Assembly: GCA_977006965.1 (NCBI GenBank)
Contig: OZ345375.1
Coordinates: 744,001 to 808,000, forward strand
From: Phymatolithon calcareum
Taxonomy: Eukaryota; Rhodophyta; Florideophyceae; Hapalidiales
Reading direction: 5' to 3'
DNA length: 64,000 bases
The notes beneath the pieces were generated by a model that saw only the letters and a list, made by a program, of their open reading frames with translations, did not search any database and was not told the origin of the DNA. Positions 63,819-64,000 of the stretch are shown here, piece by piece (position 1 is the first letter of the stretch; every line of letters begins with the position of its first letter). The translations under genes were made by a program, and so were the position numbers.

Positions 63819-64000
63819 ACGCCGGCGAGGGCGGGACGAGGAAGCACGAGGATGGGTCTTGGGGTGGGCCGCGGGGAGGGGAGGTCGTGCCCGTCGACGG
63901 GAAAGAGGGACTTTCGGAGGCGACGCTGGAGCAGCGCCTGCGCCGTAGGTGGAAGCGACCAGCTTGCGCTGTCGCGTCTGCGAGACAGGCGATCTGCCCA
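63600..64000 (-). CDS. C-terminal part of DIRS-type polymerase/RNase H frame (partial)
   Basis: Open from the window edge: WADRLSRRRDSASWSLPP near the end of RNase H (the A-D-x-L-S-R block), then PILVLPRPALAGVWCRHLAA and MVCPSWTGQAWYHTAS, the V-P-x-W-x-x-x-x-W-[FY] block typical after RNase H in DIRS-like elements. It overlaps the recombinase start in another frame. The reverse transcriptase itself is outside the window. Confidence 0.7.

Larger units (their letters stand above)
62190..64000 (-). mobile_element. DIRS/Ngaro-like tyrosine-recombinase retrotransposon, 3' part
   Basis: The minus-strand order is: end of a polymerase/RNase H frame (63600-64000), tyrosine recombinase (62565-63818), then a terminal arrangement B1 (62539-62575), A2 (62227-62538), B2 (62190-62226). 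Split direct repeats of the form A1-ORFs-B1-A2-B2 with a tyrosine recombinase define Ngaro/PAT-like elements. The 5' end lies beyond the right edge of the window. Confidence 0.82.

Noticed and set aside
1-64000. CRISPR array
   Set aside because: Tandem repeats here lack regular unique spacers of CRISPR size, and the window is eukaryotic.

Overview
This is a eukaryotic nuclear window of roughly balanced base composition. Almost all recognisable genes are single uninterrupted reading frames on both strands. They include a mitochondrial import receptor (TOM22 type), a non-catalytic NAD-isocitrate dehydrogenase subunit, a plastid-style methyltransferase with a twin-arginine signal, and a tiny membrane protein of a family known from plants. 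Intron-poor genes plus many different transposon classes suggest a photosynthetic protist, most likely a red alga. The organism is an inference from gene style, not read from a marker gene.

Layout. 1-7.9 kb: a complete Ty3/gypsy LTR element (249-7924) with a perfect 5-bp target duplication, a broken gag-pol, and a 2.3-kb segment 3' of pol that looks like captured host sequence. 8-19.3 kb: transposon graveyard holding a decayed P-element/THAP9-like transposase (10.7-11.9 kb), a 134-bp tandem repeat, a foldback, a MITE whose right terminal repeat was hit by a piggyBac-like element exactly at TTAA (15.7-17.9 kb), and a hAT-like MITE (18.9-19.3 kb). 19.7-34.8 kb: the gene-rich core (Fes1/HspBP1, IDH subunit, CUE protein, GT47, TOM22, a methyltransferase-like plus GT31-like fusion, DUF4535-like small protein, glutamate 5-kinase). 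35.5-36.0 kb: remnant of a LINE. 37.5-43.3 kb: a 1925-codon orphan gene with helical-repeat character.

43.8-45.7 kb: a Fanzor (eukaryotic TnpB-like nuclease) gene split by a 5'-truncated LINE. The LINE is bounded by a 12-bp target duplication, and the Fanzor frame is continuous if the insertion is removed. 47.4-51.2 kb: two bZIP-like paralogues in inverted orientation flank the plastid-type methyltransferase gene. 52-56 kb: MITE, LINE 3' end, and fragments of a hAT-like transposase. 56.8-57.9 kb: a multi-pass membrane protein of unknown function. 58-60 kb: a repeat field with long, nearly perfect hairpins. 60.1-61.1 kb: an orphan gene with a transposase-like motif. 61.2-62.2 kb: a MULE-like element with long inverted repeats and 10-bp target duplications. 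62.2-64 kb: the 3' half of a tyrosine-recombinase (DIRS/Ngaro-like) retrotransposon running off the right edge.

The host genes show no operon logic; they mostly sit convergently or divergently with short spacers. The main biology is the density and nesting of mobile elements, several of which carry their own proof of insertion (target duplications, empty-site copies).
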